This document shows positions 6,964-7,005 of a stretch of DNA of 7,005 bases, piece after piece. The first letter of the stretch is position 1. The number at the start of each line of letters is the position of its first letter. The notes below the pieces were generated by a model. That model was not told where the DNA came from and did no database searches. It was given only the letters and a program-made list of their open reading frames with translations. This DNA is from JBBDRV01 sp040905285 (GTDB lineage: Bacteria; Bacteroidota; Rhodothermia; Balneolales; Balneolaceae): contig JBBDRV010000114.1 of the NCBI GenBank assembly GCA_040905285.1, forward strand, positions 1 to 7,005. The letters run 5' to 3'. The translations under genes were made by a program, and so were the position numbers.

Positions 6964-7005
6964 ACATGGGCGAACTTCCGTCGCAGCGGGTAGCCGGTGC
7001 TGTCT
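6961..7005 (+). pseudogene. Disrupted 3' continuation of the susD-type gene with two in-frame stops
   Basis: Reading on in the susD frame gives stop (TAA 6961-6963), TWANFRRSG, stop (TAG 6991-6993), PVLS. The usual SusD block here reads approximately NGxEAxANFRRSGYPxL, so the two stops occupy the positions of the conserved Glu and Tyr. Each can arise by one substitution: GAA to TAA, and TAC or TAT to TAG. The frame is otherwise maintained, which argues against an indel. The window ends at 7005, so the rest of the gene is unseen. Confidence 0.65.

Noticed and set aside
6961..6993. Alternative genetic code in which TAA and TAG are sense codons
   Set aside because: Within the same window TAA ends the sigma gene at 718-720 and TAG ends susC at 5589-5591, both at family-typical C-termini. 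TGA ends fecR. General reassignment is therefore not supported; local mutation or sequence error is simpler.
6935..7005. Frameshift as the cause of the susD truncation
   Set aside because: The motif after the stop is in the original frame. The other two frames, though open for a short distance, do not resemble SusD.
6935..7005. Variable region of a diversity-generating retroelement at the susD 3' end
   Set aside because: No template repeat or reverse transcriptase is in the window. The implied changes (GAA to TAA, TAC/TAT to TAG) are not the adenine-targeted pattern expected of such elements.
1..7005. CRISPR arrays, insertion sequences, tRNA or rRNA genes
   Set aside because: No regularly spaced repeats, transposase-like frames, terminal inverted repeats with target duplications, or tRNA/rRNA-like sequences were seen on reading.

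Overview
The window carries one co-oriented plus-strand cluster typical of Bacteroidota: an ECF sigma factor (178-720), a FecR-type anti-sigma factor (1000-2040), a SusC/RagA-type TonB-dependent outer-membrane transporter with an N-terminal STN signalling domain (2109-5591), and a SusD/RagB-type surface lipoprotein (5635-6963, running towards the window end). The SusC/SusD pairing, the DUF4974-type C-terminus of the FecR protein and the moderate base composition point to Bacteroidota or a close relative such as Balneolota/Rhodothermota. The window alone does not settle the family or genus.

Layout: 1-177 is a leader with an imperfect hairpin (92-123). It is followed by the sigma factor, then an unusually long 279-base gap (721-999). 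That gap holds an AT-rich inverted repeat (869-892), a perfect 16-base palindrome (947-962) resembling a LacI-family operator, and a three-codon mini-ORF whose stop abuts the fecR start. FecR, SusC and SusD then follow with short gaps (68 and 43 bases) and recognisable Shine-Dalgarno-like sequences before susC and susD, so these three probably form one transcript.

How the genes probably work together (known for the families, inferred here): SusD captures a ligand at the cell surface and SusC imports it using TonB energy. The STN domain of SusC reports substrate occupancy to the periplasmic part of FecR, and FecR controls the sigma factor, which activates the transporter operon. The ligand cannot be named, because no degradative enzyme lies in the window.

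The most notable observation is at the right edge. The SusD frame is closed by TAA at 6961, yet the same frame continues with the conserved SusD C-terminal motif (TWANFRRSG, then a second in-frame stop TAG, then PVLS). The two stops sit where relatives usually have Glu and Tyr. This suggests a recently damaged susD 3' end, or poor sequence quality at the edge, rather than a natural C-terminus. No clearly new system is visible; the rest is a standard trans-envelope signalling and uptake cluster.
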